DNA of 64,000 nt from Adiantum capillus-veneris. Its lineage: Eukaryota > Streptophyta > Polypodiopsida > Polypodiales > Pteridaceae. Of this stretch, positions 12,616 through 24,315 are shown in pieces. Made by a program: the position numbers and the translations under genes. How positions within the stretch are numbered: position 1 is the first letter of the stretch; the number at the start of each line of letters is the position of its first letter. Where the stretch lies: positions 93,075,087 to 93,139,086 of the forward strand of contig CM043966.1 in NCBI GenBank assembly GCA_014529385.2. The letters run 5' to 3'. The notes beneath the pieces are model-generated. The model saw only the letters and a list, made by a program, of their open reading frames with translations, was not told the DNA's origin and searched no databases.

Positions 12616-12949
12616 CAAAGTCAAGCCTTGCCTAATGAAGTAACAAGGATACTTGTCAAGTTCCTCTTCATGTTGCCCTCATGGTGTGCCTAAAGCCTAT
12701 TGGTTGGCCTCTCAAGGGGTCCAATGATAATTTAGCTAATTTATTTAATTGATTATGCATTTATCAAGTCCTCTCTCTCAAAGGGGAAAGAAGAACACTT
12801 GTCCCAAGGCTAGCATGGCTGCTTGATATGCACCCTGCATGTGATTGGCTAGGGTTGTAGGGGTTCAATCATCTTCTAGTATGAGCTACAAGGGGGGGTC
12901 GAACAAGGAAGCTAGGGGATAGCTTGGGGGGTATACTCCCCCCCCCCCC

Positions 12950-12982
<33 letters not shown>

Positions 12983-13669
12983 ATTGTGTGAAGTGCAAAG
13001 TACAAGAGCTCCATCACCTTCTCCAAGCTTGTTGAGAAGGTGAGAGCCTACACCAACACTCTTGGCTATGGAATGCAGATCCAACCAAGAGCCATGCTTC
13101 AATGCTTAAGCTTGCCACCTTCTTCATCTTCATCACTATGCTATTATGCTATACTAAGCAAGAAGAGTGATGATAAGTGAGGAACTCTTTCTTTCTTCTA
13201 TGAATGCTTCTTCTTCCTCTTCTTCCCTACCCTCATTCCCCGCTAGCTCTCTCCACCTTTGAAGGTGTTTTTGAGGCCTTGGGACTGAGGCCGTGGATGG
13301 TTAATGCTTTTATAAAGTTTATGTTATTCTCGTGATACATGAAGCTTTCCATCTTCATCGCATCGCCTAGGTGATAAGGAACACAAAGATTGTATTGTAC
13401 CAAGTCTCTCTTGATGGGAGAATCTATAATACAAAAGCCTATTGGAGGAGGGACCATCTCCACATAAATTTGGTCCTCAATTGTTGCCATGTTCTCTAAT
13501 TCTCTCTCTTGAAAAAGTATTGTTCATGCCAAGTTAATTAAGTATAATGGTTATGTTGCTACCACTAATTATGTTCACCTTCTATTTTCTCAAAATTGTC
13601 TCATGAAAATGCTCACTTTAATTCTCTTAATTCTACTATTCTCAAAGTTCATAGGCCATTTTCATTACA
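12376..13669 (+). repeat. 5' LTR of element A, 5' truncated
   Basis: Similar base by base to the 3' LTR from its position 34830 on, starting at gaacccggcccaagctt and ending in ttcattaca. The PBS follows directly. About 290 bases present at the start of the 3' LTR (34536-34829) have no counterpart here, so the 5' end is lost and no target duplication can be read. The LTR contains short repeats of the type gactaaggtgcttgaggtg at about 12410-12500, and CA tracts at 12583-12609 and 12952-12980. Confidence 0.88.
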
Positions 13670-13670
13670 T

Positions 13671-13688
13671 TGGTATCAAAACTATTGG
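13671..13688 (+). other. Primer binding site of element A (initiator tRNA-Met type)
   Basis: The text tggtatcaaaactattgg begins one base after the LTR end. The standard iMet PBS begins TGGTATCAGAGC, so this one is a mutated version. The sister copy A2 has the unmutated tggtatcagagc. Confidence 0.8.
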
Positions 13689-14028
13689 TTTCTCTTTTCT
13701 TGCTTAAGAAGAGAGCTCCTTAAGTTGTCCATGAGAGGTCGGACATGTTCGTTGCAATAGGGTAAGTGGGAAAGGGATCTATTATCTTGGTTGAGAAGGA
13801 CTTAGTTTGAGGTACACCATTGGGAACTATAGTCTTATAATGGAGTCTCTCGGGACTTGACTTTGGCTTAACCATTATTGGGCTACGAGCAAGCTCAACA
13901 GGAACCATAATCAACCGAGCAATGTTAGACCCTCTCCACTAGTATTTGCAATCAACAGACTCTAAACCACGGGTGTGGCTTCTTGAGAACTAATTTTCAA
14001 AGGTAAACAATAGTAGCGACTAAGGTTT

Positions 14029-15683
14029 TTGAGGGTACCAAAGCACAAAGTAATTCTATACATAAGTTTAATTAGCATGATTGACAATAACCAAGAGAGT
14101 AGAATGAACATTGATTACTTTGATTGTGCAGACAAAGGTGCTAATGATGATACCCCCATGTTTGTTAATTATTTTGTTACTAGGTTGCATCAAGCTATGG
14201 GCAACCCTACTTTGCAAACTGAAGTTACTCAACAACTTTGTACTTATGGGATTTCCCTTCCTCTCCAAGAGGAGAGAGAGCTTAGGAGGCCTCTTGATAA
14301 GACTCCCAAAAGAAGAATTTCTCCCATAAGAGAGGAGGAATCCAAAGAAGGAGAAAGAAGTGAATCCCTAAGTTCCTCTGAAGATGTGGCTCCATGAAGA
14401 CGACAGTCTAGACGATCACCAACTCCTCCTAAGAGGAAACGATCACTTCGAAAGGGAAGAGAGGAAACAAAAGGAAGAAAAAGGAAAGAAAGAGGTCACC
14501 CTCTTCTCCTTCATCTTCACCTTCCTCCTCTTTTGATGAAAGCAACAACTATTCTCCTAGAGAATACAAGAGGAGAGTACATCGCAAATCTTATCCTGCA
14601 TGGCGAAGGTCCCAAAGAGCTCAACAAGTTCAAAGAGGGAGGAAAGAGTATCTCTTTTCTCACCTACAATGGCTCCTTTGGTGCTACCAACAAAGTATTG
14701 TCCTTCATCCAACAATTTGATGCGGCCTTTGGAGACAAGGGCTTCACGGAGTCCTCCAAGCTACGCCATGTAGCTATGCACTTCCAAAAATCTGCTTGTC
14801 AATGGTGGGCTAGCCTTTGTGGCAACGGTGCAGCCCCAAAGACGTGGAAAACTCTACGAGTTTCCATCATGAAGCAATTCCTTGCAAGCGATGCAAAGGA
14901 AAAAGTGCTTACCAAATGGTAGAGCTTGAAGCTACTCTCCAACGAGTCTATCCACAAATATGTGGACAAATTTTGGGATTTACATCTCAAGGCTACACTT
15001 TCAAAAGATAGACTTTGCCGAGAAAAACCAACAATTTTGTGTGGGATTACTTGAAGAAATGGCCGAGTACGACAACTCTCAACGGCCTGGTTTTATCACC
15101 GAAGTAATCCACCACACTATGGTTGCTTCGCATATCAATTTCCAATAAGGGGCTAGAAGGAATGCCAAGACCATGGAAAGCAAAGATAAAAGTGTTGCAA
15201 AGGGGAAAAACAATGCCCAAAATTCTTCCAAAGGCAATTCCAACAACAACAACAAAACAATCAGTCCAAGAAGAAGGGAGTTTACAAAGGTAAAAATAAA
15301 CTCTCTCTTGAAGAGCTAGAAGCTTTTTGTAAGGACCACAAATGTTTTAAGTGTGGGGAGCAAGAACATGGCTATCGTTCTTGCCTCTAAAGAAATGCTT
15401 GCAATGAGACTCCTAGAGCTTCCACGGTCAAAGTTCCAAAAGAGGATTCACATTGCAAAGGATCACCTCTCTCCTATGCTTGGGGAAAGGTAAGGGAGTT
15501 GATGCCTTCATCTTTTTTGACCCTGGCTCTACTCACAACTTCATATCAACGGAGTTAGCCACGAAGTTGGGCATTCAACCTTTCAAGATGGGAGATATTG
15601 TAACTGCCAATAGAGCTTTCTAGGGACAACAAGCCTCCGTTACTCCCTTGATTGGAAGGTTGAGGCATCATGTCCAAAGCTAT
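14029..15683 (+). pseudogene. Gag and protease N-terminal half, element A
   Basis: Frame 14029-14397 (122 codons) matches the N-terminal gag frame of copy A2: NIDYFDCADKGANDD here, NVDNFDFAHEQATND there, then LHQAMGNPTLQTEV. It ends in a TGA where A2 reads CGA, a likely CpG decay. A basic Ser-rich stretch follows, then the capsid in 14533-14922 (FKEGGKSISFLTYNGSFGAT, FTESSKLRHVAMHFQKSA) and broken frames to 15148. A CCHC knuckle C-F-K-C-x4-H-x4-C lies at about 15343-15384. The protease starts with FFDPGSTHNFISTEL near 15515 and is cut at 15683 by the solo LTR. Confidence 0.85.
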
Positions 15684-16996
15684 TGATGGGGGCTTTTCAC
15701 AAGCCAAGCTCCCATACCCCTCTTCTCTCGTCTCCACCCCATGAAAACCCCCTCTTAGGCAGGGAGTGATAAAAAGCATTGGAAAAAAGTAAGAAAAAAA
15801 TAAAGTATGACTATGTAAATATATGAGAAAGGTAAAATTGGCCACCTCATGCCTGCGGGGCAGCCCATCCCCACCTTGCCTCCTTTTTCTTCACTGTTGC
15901 CCCGCCGTGTGTCCCTTTTCCTCTCCTCCACTCAAAAGGTCAACCCCCTCTCTCTTCCCCTTGTCCTTTCTCCTTTCTCTCTCCCCTCAAGCTACCCCAC
16001 CTCTCACCAATAATGCATTATAACTCACCAATAATGCACCAACTCACATGCAACTTACCCGATCTTCCAAAATAGTATACCCCACCCCCCCTTCTCTCTC
16101 CTATCATATCCCATGACCCAAATACCCCCCTCTCTCTCTAAAGGGCGCCATGTCTCTTGTCTTGTAGCTAAATAACCTCCCCCACACTCACACACACTCA
16201 GTTTCACTGAAAAAGGTGTCCACAGACCCATCCCCACCCGGTGGTTACCTGATTTTTCTTGTGTTCACACACATCTGCACACAGATTCACCTCTGAACAC
16301 ACTCCCCTCTCTCCCCTCTTGTAATTACTTTATTCTCCATGTCACCTCTCACTTTTTTTTCATCAACCCATCTCTCTCTCTTAGTCTCTCTCTCATGAGA
16401 CTGCTGTTCTGGCACATATACACACAGCCAGACAAGTGGGGCCCACAGTCACATGGCCTATGTAGATAATGATTTCTTTATTTCTAAATTCTAGAATTTC
16501 TCCCCCCTCCTTCCCTATATAAAGAGGGGTCACCATCACACAAAAACACACAACATCACCAAAGAATACACTATGCACTGTGTGTGCCTAGTGCACACAC
16601 ACACACACCCACACCATCACCATCACCGCAATCACCATGCTTGTCTTGAGCATGACCTCTACACCCTTGGCTATGGAAGATGAAGGGCAACTAAATGAAG
16701 GATGGTGGCCATAACCCTCGTGCGAGTCTTCGCCATCAACTCCCACCTATCCACCATGTGCTCTACCACTCTCTCCCTTCTCATTCCCCTACCCTATGCT
16801 CCCCATTTCATCGCCTTATTCTCAAAATAAAGCTTGAGGTTTTGTGAGTATGTTTTCTTGCAATGTTTTGCCCATGTGAGGTGTGCGGAATCGCCACCTA
16901 ATCTTGTGTTTGGAGTGAGCTTGTGTATGTGTGCAGGGTGTGCGGATTCGCCATCCTTTTGTGGTGCCTAAGTACTAAGCCGCTATACCCCCTCCC

Positions 16997-17037
<41 letters not shown>

Positions 17038-17244
17038 CTCATTCCCTTTCCTCTTCATCATTACTCCCAAGAATCCATCTCTCTTGGATGAAAACTTTGT
17101 TATGGTGGTGTGTTGTTTGCGTCCTAGCCGCTGAAGCTAGGTGGTGCCCCCTGTTTGCTTTACCATGACAAGCTCGAGGCGCGCCATTCGGTCCCCGGTG
17201 TTTTAGAGGCCGTCGGGGGTTCGGGGTTCGCTTTGCTCCCGTCA
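15684..17244 (+). repeat. Solo LTR (about 1.56 kb) inserted in the protease of element A
   Basis: The protease reading breaks after ...RHHVQSY and resumes at 17245 as YVDKEDFFISPLQHEDVIL, exactly as in the uninterrupted copy A2 (HVQGYVDKEDFFISPL). The inserted block starts TGATGGGGGC and ends GCTCCCGTCA. CTAT lies immediately outside both ends (15680-15683 and 17245-17248), giving a 4-bp duplication, or 5 bp with one mismatch. Inside are a C/T-rich half, a TATA box (ctatataaagag, about 16515-16526) and a CT tract at 17003-17034. No coding capacity was seen. Strand is given by the TATA box. Confidence 0.75.
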
Positions 17245-17822
17245 CTATGTCGACAAAGAAGACTTTTTTATCTCTCCTCTCCAACATGAGGATGTTATCC
17301 TAGGGGCACCATGGTTCAACATCATGGCTGCCAACATGAAGTTCCTTGAAAGGAGAATCTACTTCACCTACAGGGAAAAGAGCATGTATATAGATGCTAG
17401 TGAGTCCGGTCGCACTATACAACTTGTAAATTCACCTACTTTTGATAAGTCAATGAAAAGCTTAGTTTCTTCGTACATGATTTTTGTCAAAGAGTCTCTG
17501 AATGATGCTAATGTTTTAACAAAGCAAAGTGTTAGGAATCAAGAAGAAATAGACTTGTTTAATTTTCTAAATGGATTCCAAGATGTGTTCATCGATGATA
17601 TCCCTATGGACTTAGCTCCAAAACGAGGAAATGATGACCATCAAATTGAGCTCCTACCAGGAAGCTCACCGCCTAACAAGCCTCCTTATCGAGTTTCCCA
17701 AGCTCAACAAGAGGAGATCATGAGGCAAGTACAAGAACTGGTAGACAAAAGGATGTTGAGGCCTAGATCCTCTCCCTTTTGTTCTCCAGTCCTTTTAGTG
17801 CAAAAGAAAGATGGTACATACC
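17245..17822 (+). pseudogene. Protease C-terminal half and RT start, element A
   Basis: Reads YVDKEDFFISPLQHEDVILGAPWFN (end of protease), a linker (MYIDASESGRTIQLVNSPTF), then the RT entry: ELLPGSSPPNKPPYRVSQAQ, QVQELVDKRMLRPRSSPF and CSPVLLVQKKDGTY. At that last residue element B begins. The next residues of the same domain are found at 31682 (MCVDYQALNHITIKNRFPVP). Confidence 0.9.
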
Positions 17823-18123
17823 TGTTAACCCTCACGGCTCACGGACACCCCATCACCTACGACGGACGTGTATTATGTATTTGGTAGAGTTAGGTACCCG
17901 GCTTGTCGGACCAATAGGAAAAGGGTAAGAGTGATCGCCGATGAGAGGCGCACTCTAACTGGGACATTCAAGGGATTAGTTGGCTAAGCATGGGTGCCCA
18001 AGTGTGAATGGGGTGAGCTCATATAAAAGCCAGCTAAACCTAAAATTCACTTATTCTCTCATTTGTGCAATAGAAGAGTGCTCTTCCTCCATCTCCATCT
18101 CCATCTTCTTCTTCTTCACCTCC

Positions 18124-18197
<74 letters not shown>

Positions 18198-18423
18198 ATT
18201 GCGGCGGCACGACGGCGGTGAAGCGGTTGAGCGCGACGTAGCGGCGTCTCCTTCTTCTTCGCGGTGAGGAATCCTCCACGGCAGGAGCATAGAGCGGTGA
18301 GTGACACACCATTGCCCTCTTTTGAGCTTACTAGTTAAGCTAGTTGTGTGCTTGGAGCTGTTTGTGGCTCGCACACAGTGTTAGGCAAGGCCCTTGCTTC
18401 GACAGTGCGGCAAGGAGCGCACA
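17823..18423 (+). repeat. 5' LTR of element B
   Basis: 601 bases. It contains a TATA box at 18020-18029 (catataaaag), a C/T-rich stretch, a composite (TG)n(AG)n array at about 18125-18196, and a GC-rich segment (gcattgcggcggcacgacgg) before the end. The same order is seen in the 3' LTR, where the array is shorter. Confidence 0.93.
18020..18029 (+). promoter_or_regulatory. TATA box of element B LTR
   Basis: catataaaag, conserved at about 31287-31296 in the 3' LTR. Transcription would start roughly 30 bases on, so the TG/AG array should lie in the transcribed R/U5 part of the RNA. Confidence 0.65.
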
Positions 18424-18427
18424 TTTT

Positions 18428-18445
18428 TGGCGCCGCTGTCGGGGA
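18428..18445 (+). other. Primer binding site of element B (tRNA-Asp-like)
   Basis: tggcgccgctgtcgggga begins four bases after the LTR. From general knowledge the plant tRNA-Asp type PBS, as used by Athila-like elements, is TGGCGCCGTTGCCGGGGA; two transitions separate them. Confidence 0.75.
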
Positions 18446-19390
18446 ATCGCCCTGCACTAAGCCCAAGAGGCACCTTGTGCTTCTCCTATGAGTTGTTTGT
18501 AGTAGGAAAGAAGAGGAAGAGGAAGATGAAGAGAAATGAGTTATTTTTCTACAAGTTGTTAATTTCTGCATTGTCTGCAAGTTCTGTGATTTTTGCATAA
18601 TGTTGTGTTTTTTGTTTGCACACAGTCTTTGCACAATTAGTAGTCGTTAGCTTGTTCGCAGTGAATGAATAAGTAGGTAGACAGTTAGCAATTTCTGTTT
18701 GCACACAGTCTGTACACAGTTTTCTGTCAAGGTTTGCCTGCACACAGTCTTTGCACAGTAAGGTAGTGAGAGAGGAAGTAGGTGGACAGTTAGCCCACTG
18801 TCAGTAAGCAGTTAGCAGAGTGGTTAACAGATTAGTTAGTAGATTAGTTAGTGGTTAGCAGCACTGTTAGTAAGTAGATAAGGTAGTGAGCTGTTGACAG
18901 ACAGGTTAGGTAGGTGTTGACAGTGTGTGTGGCCAAGAAAGGGTCACCTAAACCGCGCGCGATTGTCGCCCCCCAAAAAAAAAAAAAAAAAAAACCGAAA
19001 ATATTTAAGCTTGAGTGACTGGGGGGCTACACTAAAATTTTGATCAGGATCGGGATCATTTCCCCAAGCCCAAGCCCAGGCCTCAGTCCTCAATCCTATG
19101 ATATATACTAGACTCACTCTTATATATATACCCTACCCCCTCAAGAGGGAATGAGAGCATGTGGGGCAAGTCCTCCACTCTCCTCCCTTCTCTTCCCACT
19201 TACACCCTTAGACTTTCTAATTTGGGCCTAGTTCCCTACTAGAAATTGACGGTTTTAGGGATTCCGAGGGTATAAAGTGACCAAACGGAGGGCTGTAAAG
19301 CACGGCACGTCCCTCTGACCGAGACGCTCGTTTTGAGCTATCATACGTTCTATTCTATAACTTGGGTTGCAAAACACCCAAAATTACTAG
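18446..19390 (+). other. Untranslated leader of element B
   Basis: No ORF. It contains three copies of a motif like gcacacagtctttgcacag (about 18619, 18700 and 18740), a cluster of gttagcag/gttagtag repeats at about 18780-18900, and a run of about 20 A after CCCCCC at 18970-18994. The motif repeats could serve RNA packaging or dimerisation, but that is guesswork. Confidence 0.6.
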
Positions 19391-22300
19391 GTGAGCAGCC
19401 TTCACGGGCACTCACTGACACTTCTAGGGAATCCAAGTCATATGAACCTACGCTTTGGACGAGTGTTAGAGCACGAGCATATTGGTAGTGCCTCCATTTA
19501 CGTGGGCACCCATTATTCCTCCACCCTAGGTTCTGGACCTTCGGTCGGGACTCAAGGTAGCGCGACCCAACATCCTCATATCGCGTCTAGTGATTCTTCC
19601 TCTGACTACGAAGTCATGGAGGGGTATCCTACACCAAACCCTGATAGTTCAAGTCAAGACATGCATGCCATGGGCCCACGGCCCGGGTCCAGCGTGTTTA
19701 GCCGCTTAAAAGAGACCCTTAGTAGAGCTACTCGCTCCGAACATGCGGTTAATGAAATAAATGAAGGGAGTGGGGAAGTAAATTCGTCATTCATGCCTAA
19801 AATAGACCCTATGCTTCTTGAGAGTGTGCATGTGAATGTTCCATCCACTGCACCTCCTGATCCTTTAGGACTATCTCCCTCTGAGGTTTTACTACCCGAT
19901 GGTAGGATCTTGCCGAAGTGCAAGAGATCGAACGCTATATGCAAGCAACAAGGGAGAGGGAAATTGAGAACCTACGAAGGCTAGAACAAAGTCGAGCCCT
20001 GAAATCAAAGGCTCCTATGACAACAATCATGCCAGTCGAGCAACCAAGTGCTCCCAAGGTAGCAGCCACGGAGGGGCAAGCGATGGGGAGCAATAATGCT
20101 TCCACCTTGAGGGAAACCTCCAGCACGCCAGGCCTAGATGGGATATTCCCAAACGAAAATTGGGAGTATGACCTACAAGCAGAGGCTTTAACTGATCGGT
20201 ACAAAGGACACACCTATCATATGGGTTGGTTAGATGTTCTACAATCCACATCGGGTGCTACTAGCATAGATGAGCAACAACAGAAAGTCTGTGATGTCCT
20301 CCATAGGATTGTTGAGTTAGAAAGACAGAACACAGGGATCAACATGCCTTCAACAGGCCTAATGAGATTCTTGGATACGGGAAAGGCCAACCAACCAACC
20401 CTATCACAAATGGAGACTCCCTCAGTGAGCCCCATTGATCCTCCATATGTTGTTTCGCCAGGAGCCTCAGTACAATATGAGCCCACAAGTGGCAGCTTTA
20501 CCTTCCCAGATCTAGCTCATCTTTCTCTTAATGACACTATGGCTACCATGCATATCCCAGTGGTGAGCATGACAAGAAGTACGCCATGGAGTTCATTTGT
20601 TAACACTGCGCCGATGCCTAGTAGCACAGTGCCCCCAACTATACCTACATGTATGTATCAATCATGTGCACCTGTGGTACCTCAGCCTCATGTAGCTCCT
20701 ACACCTCCGATTATTCCAAGAGCTTACAATCCACAATGGCATTATCCAAGCTCTTATACAAGTGGAGCCATGCCATTGAATAATAACATGCCATATCAGG
20801 CACCCCCTATGCCTAGGGCCACGCCTGTAAACTTTGGACCACCGTCTGGTACACCACCATATGAAATATGGGACCCAAGAGCCGCGCGTATGCCAAGGCC
20901 AAGGCCAACTCCCATCTCACATGTGGTTCCAGGAGCACATCCACCCATTATACCTTCTCAAATAGGATATTTGGCAGCATTTGCTCAAACTATCGGTTGC
21001 TCTATTGCGGAAAACATGCGTAGTGCACCTGATAGAGAGCCTAGGAGCAAGGCAGTTCAAGTAGCTAAGCTCACACAGAAATTCAGTGGAGACAGAGATA
21101 CTAGAAAGCATATGGAAGTCTTTGAACATGTGTGCGATTCCTTGGAAGAGCACAATGAGCTACATAAGTGTAAGGCTTTGAGTTTGACCCTAAGCAGAAA
21201 GGCTGGAGATTGGTATAGAACCTTAAGAGTAGAAGAGAAAACGATCTACTCTACTCTTAGGAGACTGTTCTTAAAAGAATACATACGAGAGGGAGTACTT
21301 TGGGGTGTAGCCTCTCAGCTCCAGAAAGCCCAACGAGAAGAAGGTGAATCCGTGAGAGACTTCATTAGTCGCCTAAAGAATTTGAATTCTCAATGCAATC
21401 CAAACGAGCGATTCAACAACAACCAATTGCTCGATAGATTCATTAGGGGACTACGACATGAAAGTATCTATAATGGCCTAGTCATTAGAGGTATCACTAC
21501 TTGGGAAGCAGTCACCATGAATGCAATCCAATTGGAGGATAATTTAATGATTGCAGGAGAAAGAGTGTCTGCCGAGCCGAAGTCCAGTAGCTCGCAAGCA
21601 TCAGGGCATGAGCCAATGAAGATAAAGCCAATCGTGAAAGAGAAAACAATATCTGAGATGACTTTGGCAGATCTCACCAAGGCCATCCAAGAAAGCCTTA
21701 GGGGTAATCGTGCTCCACAAAACACTCATATGTATCCAAGAAGGGAGCAGCAATGGTGCTCAATCTGCTTGGGCCCACAAACTACGAGTGAATGCCCTAC
21801 TTTCAGAGTAAAGTTTAATGGGACTTGTAACGCGTGTGGTAGGTATGGCCATGAAGCGAAGGATTGCCTAATGCTTAAACGCATCATGGAAAATAGACCG
21901 CCTATAGCTTGGGCAGACTCACCTCGAGTTCCTGCATTGATGCCTACCCCACCCATGGAGCAACAATTGCCATTAGAGCACATGGTCCCTAGAACCCAAA
22001 ATGTGGTCCAAACCACACCTTTGCCACCGCCAGTGCTAGGACCGCAACCCCCTCATCCAAGAGTTACACCTCTGAACGAAATAGGTTGCGAGACAGTAGA
22101 TTGCGAAGAGGACATAGACTCTAGTATCACCTATGGAGTCGACATGCTTGAGGAGTGTCCCATGTACTATATGGAAGACCATTGGGGACAAATCAAACCG
22201 GTATATCAAGCTACTGCGCTAGCAGCAAGAGGCCAAAACATTAATAGTTTTGCCAGGAGACCACCTCTTCAGTGCTACGAATGTGGTGGACCACATCGAG

Positions 22301-22674
22301 TAGCTGAGTGCCCCATTAGAATGCAAAAGAACGCTGCACTAATGCAAACAAGTCAAGGGAGTGCATTGGCACTGCCAATACTCATTTGTAATCGTTGTGG
22401 CATAGATCATTTGATCGCACAGTGTCCTAACAATCCAAACGCACTGAAAATCACACCATTGAACTTAATAAAGATTGTTGATGGGACACCACCAACTATA
22501 AACATAGCACCAGTGAATGCACTCACACGGTCGATGCTCCAAAAGCAAAATTACATCCTCGAAGAGAGAGATGCTGCATCCATTGGCCGAGCAAGAAAGA
22601 AGAAAACACGAAGAAAGAAATCCCTTAATGCTTCTAGCTCAAAACCTAGTTCAAAGACTAACCTAGGGACATGA
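19391..22674 (+). pseudogene. Gag polyprotein of element B
   Basis: Two overlapping frames: 19391-19984 (N-terminal part) and 19918-22674 (918 codons), joined by one frameshift near 19915. The large frame starts with a charged helix (IERYMQATREREIENLRRL), then about 300 Pro-rich residues. The capsid domain is at about residues 380-560 (KLTQKFSGDRDTRKHMEVFE, RKAGDWYRTLRV, DFISRLKNLNSQCNPNERF). Four Cys/His motifs follow. The first (about residue 614) lacks its His. The second (637) is a perfect C-x2-C-x4-H-x4-C. The third and fourth (786 and 824) are C-x2-C-x3-H-x4-C. The frame ends in a lone TGA, after which the same frame continues into the protease. Confidence 0.88.
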
Positions 22675-22683
22675 GAGGATCCC

Positions 22684-24315
22684 GTGTATATGAATGACCC
22701 TGAGGATGACTCAGATTCGATAGAGACCACGGAGACCAAAACTGTTACTACAAAGGAAAAAGCCAGTGAGGAGGATCACGAGAGGGAATTACGACGAACA
22801 CCAAAAGAGTATTCAAAGTTAAACCACCTAGTTGCGAACCCCCAAGATAAGCCACGAGAGACAAAAAATGAGGATTGCAAGAGAAAGATTGGAACCTATC
22901 CAAACCCAACAGTGGAAATTGAACGAGTCCAACAACTGAGGGGTTTGGTGGAAGAAACTCAACGAATATTAGAACCTGAACCCAAACATATCCAGATGTC
23001 GGACACAGTGTTTCCCACACAAGTTCAACCTCACAAGAACTACAGGCCGTTAGCTATACCCAGTATCATTCGGGAAGAGAGTGAGGGTAGGACATCTGAA
23101 AGTGGACACACACCTTTCCTACTAGAGAGAATGTTTGGTGAGGGAATGCCCGATCCCCTTGAGGAAGTGGAGATTCCATCTTCACCATTCTCTTGTCAGG
23201 GTCCTACGTCCCACAAGATGCCATTAAATGTTGCCAAATTGATGGATTTCATGTCTTCAGAAGTTAGAACCACCATCATGTCCAAACTATATAAAGACCC
23301 CGAGCTAGTCTCAGCTCTTCGAGCCTTCCTCAATGGAGAATTACGGGCCGGATTACCACAGTTTGCACATATGAACAAACCTGACTCGGTAATGAATGAC
23401 GAGGAACATTTAGCACCACCATTTGACCTAGCGGGACATGAATCTGTAATTGAAGTACCCGTTAACAAGTTGGGGCAATACTTTGAAGGTGATGAATCTA
23501 ATGCTACTCTACCAATCACTACTAAAGGATTAATTGTAAAGGGGGTCCTTGACGGTGGTGCGGGAGTCAGCATGGTGACAAAGAGTTGTTGGGAGTCTAT
23601 GGGGCGACCTCACCTTGAAGCCACAAGCGTAGTGGTAAAAATGGCTAATGGATCTATTGTTACGCCTATTGGAATGCTAAAGGATCTCAGGATCAAGGTC
23701 TTGGGACACAAGGTAAGGCAGACTTTCATTGTTATGGATTTTTCCAAGCATCCTATGTCATTTGAGATGATCTTAGGGCGTCCATTCATGAGGGAAGCAA
23801 AAATGGTGCATGACTGGTCCAAAAACCACGTCTACTTACAGTTCCAAGACTCTGTCATTCGAGTTGATCTTTTAAGTGGTCGAACGCATCCTCTAGGAAA
23901 TAAATTCATCATTGATAATCAATCAGACACAACAATTCACTCAGCTCCATTACAGTATTGTTACACGTGTAACGAAGACACGGATATTGGGGAGAACTCT
24001 CCTTATATGGATATCCTACCCGGAATGGCTGAGTCAGACAATGTCGATTGGGTACACCTAGCGGCAACTATAGATACATGGGGAGCTAGAGGAACAACTT
24101 GGGTAACACCAGATGGGGAAGAGATACCACACATTGCACCAGTAAACATGTTAGGTGTAGCACATGTAACATCCGATGATAAGAAAGAGGCACACCTACC
24201 TGAGAGTGAAAGAAAGAGGCTTCCTCAAAGGCTTCGGGCCAATACACATCAGAAACGGGATCTCAAGGAGAAATGGATTCAGAACCTGAGGAAACATCGA
24301 GTGAACCAAGTATAG
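22684..24315 (+). pseudogene. First protease (PR1) of element B
   Basis: A 543-codon frame in the same frame as gag, behind a single TGA (22672-22674). It starts with an acidic/charged spacer. The retropepsin domain at about residues 265-375 has active site VLDGGAGVSMV and second motif EMILGRPFMREAK. The catalytic triad is normally D-T-G or D-S-G; here it is D-G-G, a single-base change from D-S-G. Copy 1 keeps D-S-G at this place. The frame continues about 160 residues beyond the domain before breaking near 24300. Confidence 0.87.

Noticed and set aside
13233-13490. Minus-strand 85-codon ORF (also 35676-35945) that looks conserved in two places
   Set aside because: The two places are the two LTRs of element A, so similarity follows from LTR identity. 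The A2 LTR does not keep the protein well. Not a gene.
15823-16600. Pro/Ser-rich or Met-starting ORFs in the C/T-rich part of the 15.7-17.2 kb block
   Set aside because: Composition-driven; the block interrupts a protease frame, has LTR-like ends and a TATA box, and the ORFs have no domain.
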